Shown here: positions 63,472 through 64,000 of the stretch, piece after piece
Layout of the letters: each line of letters opens with the position of its first letter
Position numbering within the stretch: the first letter of the stretch is position 1
DNA from: Marinibacterium sp.
Lineage (GTDB): Bacteria > Pseudomonadota > Alphaproteobacteria > Rhodobacterales > Rhodobacteraceae
DNA length: 64,000 nt
Direction of reading: 5' to 3'
Assembly (NCBI GenBank): GCA_025800215.1
Contig: JAOXSC010000221.1
Span: forward strand, 1 to 64,000
Position numbers and translations under genes: made by a program
The notes under the pieces: model-generated
Database searches by the model: none
Seen by the model: the letters and a program-made list of their open reading frames with translations, nothing else
What the model was told of the DNA's origin: nothing

Positions 63472-64000
63472 GTGGCGGGCCGGATCTGACCGGCGCAGGT
63501 GCCAAACCCCAGAGTGTAGTCGCCCGTGCAGCGCCCCTGAAACCCAAGCGTGTCGCCATCTTCGAGGAACTCGCGCAGCGCGCCATCCACCGCCAGCGGC
63601 GCGCGCCCGTCCTGCGTCAGTTCCAGCATGCAGCCCAGGCTGTCCGGCGTAAGGCCCGAAATCGTGCCCGAGCCCAGCAGGTCACCGCTGCGCATCGCGC
63701 AGCCGCAGGCCGTGTGATGGGCCATCTGCGCGGCTGCGGTGTAATAGAGATGCCGGCTGTTGGTGCGGCTGATCACCCGGCCCGCGCCGCCCTGCGTGGC
63801 CAGCCACACGTCGATCAGGATGTCATAGGCGTTGGGGCTGTCTTCGTGCAGATAGGGCAACAGCGGCGTCCGCCGCTCGGGAGGGTCCATGCGGAAGGGT
63901 TCAAGCGCTTCGGCCGTGACGATCCAGGGGCTGATCGTGGTGCCGAACGCCTTGGACTGAAACGGCCCCAGCGGCTGATATTCCCACAGCTGGATGTCAC
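63468..64000 (-). CDS. Fumarylacetoacetase-like hydrolase, C-terminal part (cut by window edge)
   Basis: Only the last 176 or so codons are in the window; the frame is still open at 64000. WEYQPLGPFQSKAFGTTISP, the following PWIVTAEALEPF, YTAAAQMAHHTACGCAMRSG and LLGSGTISG are hallmark segments of fumarylacetoacetase, including the substrate-binding region and metal-site neighbourhood. The enzyme splits fumarylacetoacetate at the end of the homogentisate route. Whether this copy does that, or cleaves another diketo acid in this operon, is unclear because no other homogentisate genes are present. Confidence 0.88.
   Translation of the reverse strand, partial: DIQLWEYQPLGPFQSKAFGTTISPWIVTAEALEPFRMDPPERRTPLLPYLHEDSPNAYDILIDVWLATQGGAGRVISRTNSRHLYYTAAAQMAHHTACGCAMRSGDLLGSGTISGLTPDSLGCMLELTQDGRAPLAVDGALREFLEDGDTLGFQGRCTGDYTLGFGTCAGQIRPAT

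Overview
The window looks like chromosomal or large-replicon DNA from a marine alphaproteobacterium, most probably a Rhodobacterales (roseobacter-type) species. The reasons are high GC, a TRAP transporter (periplasmic binding protein plus small and large membrane subunits), many acyl-CoA enzymes, and two very large exported-type proteins rich in Gly and Asp. No rRNA, tRNA or CRISPR array was seen.

Layout. (1) 0.36-4.45 kb: a secreted arylsulfatase and an outer-membrane barrel protein on the minus strand, divergent from a membrane-anchored regulator with TPRs. (2) 4.8-13.9 kb: a 3016-residue autotransporter whose passenger carries about 30 copies of a GIxAQSIGGGGG repeat. (3) 13.9-15.15 kb: a long, partly AT-rich non-coding stretch. 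(4) 15.15-34.2 kb: one 19-kb gene for a 6352-residue modular protein: 50-residue N-terminal repeats, ten Ig-like plus RTX-like units, four predicted seven-bladed propellers and two C-terminal discoidin-like domains. It is followed by a strong terminator. (5) 34.4-35.45 kb: an IS3-family remnant abutted by a decayed IS5-family element. (6) 35.5-37.2 kb: a LysR regulator divergent from a nitroreductase. (7) 37.5-42.8 kb: a TRAP transporter (dctPQM), a zinc alcohol dehydrogenase and a nitronate-monooxygenase-like protein in one probable operon. (8) 42.9-44.6 kb: a TauD-type dioxygenase divergent from a TetR regulator, with a perfect 20-bp palindrome between them. (9) 44.7-57.5 kb: beta-oxidation-type genes in two minus-strand operons (hydratase, acyl-CoA dehydrogenase, SDR, FadJ-like fusion, isomerase, SDR, membrane protein, broken ligase; and acyl-CoA ligase, MaoC, TesB) with one plus-strand hydratase between them. 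(10) 57.8-64 kb: a TetR regulator, then a minus-strand operon of fumarylacetoacetase (cut by the window edge), GMC oxidoreductase, aldehyde dehydrogenase and alkylsulfatase.

How it may work together (inference). The TRAP system imports an organic acid. Alkylsulfatase, GMC oxidoreductase and aldehyde dehydrogenase could turn a sulfate ester into a carboxylate. The ligase, dehydrogenase, hydratases and FadJ-like fusion would degrade the CoA ester. A near-identical 17-bp operator (16 of 17 bases) lies in the TRAP promoter and in the ligase/TetR intergenic region, and a weaker copy lies in the promoter of the main beta-oxidation operon. This suggests one small regulon, probably run by the TetR protein at 57.8 kb. 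That regulon and the giant modular protein are the most interesting items here.
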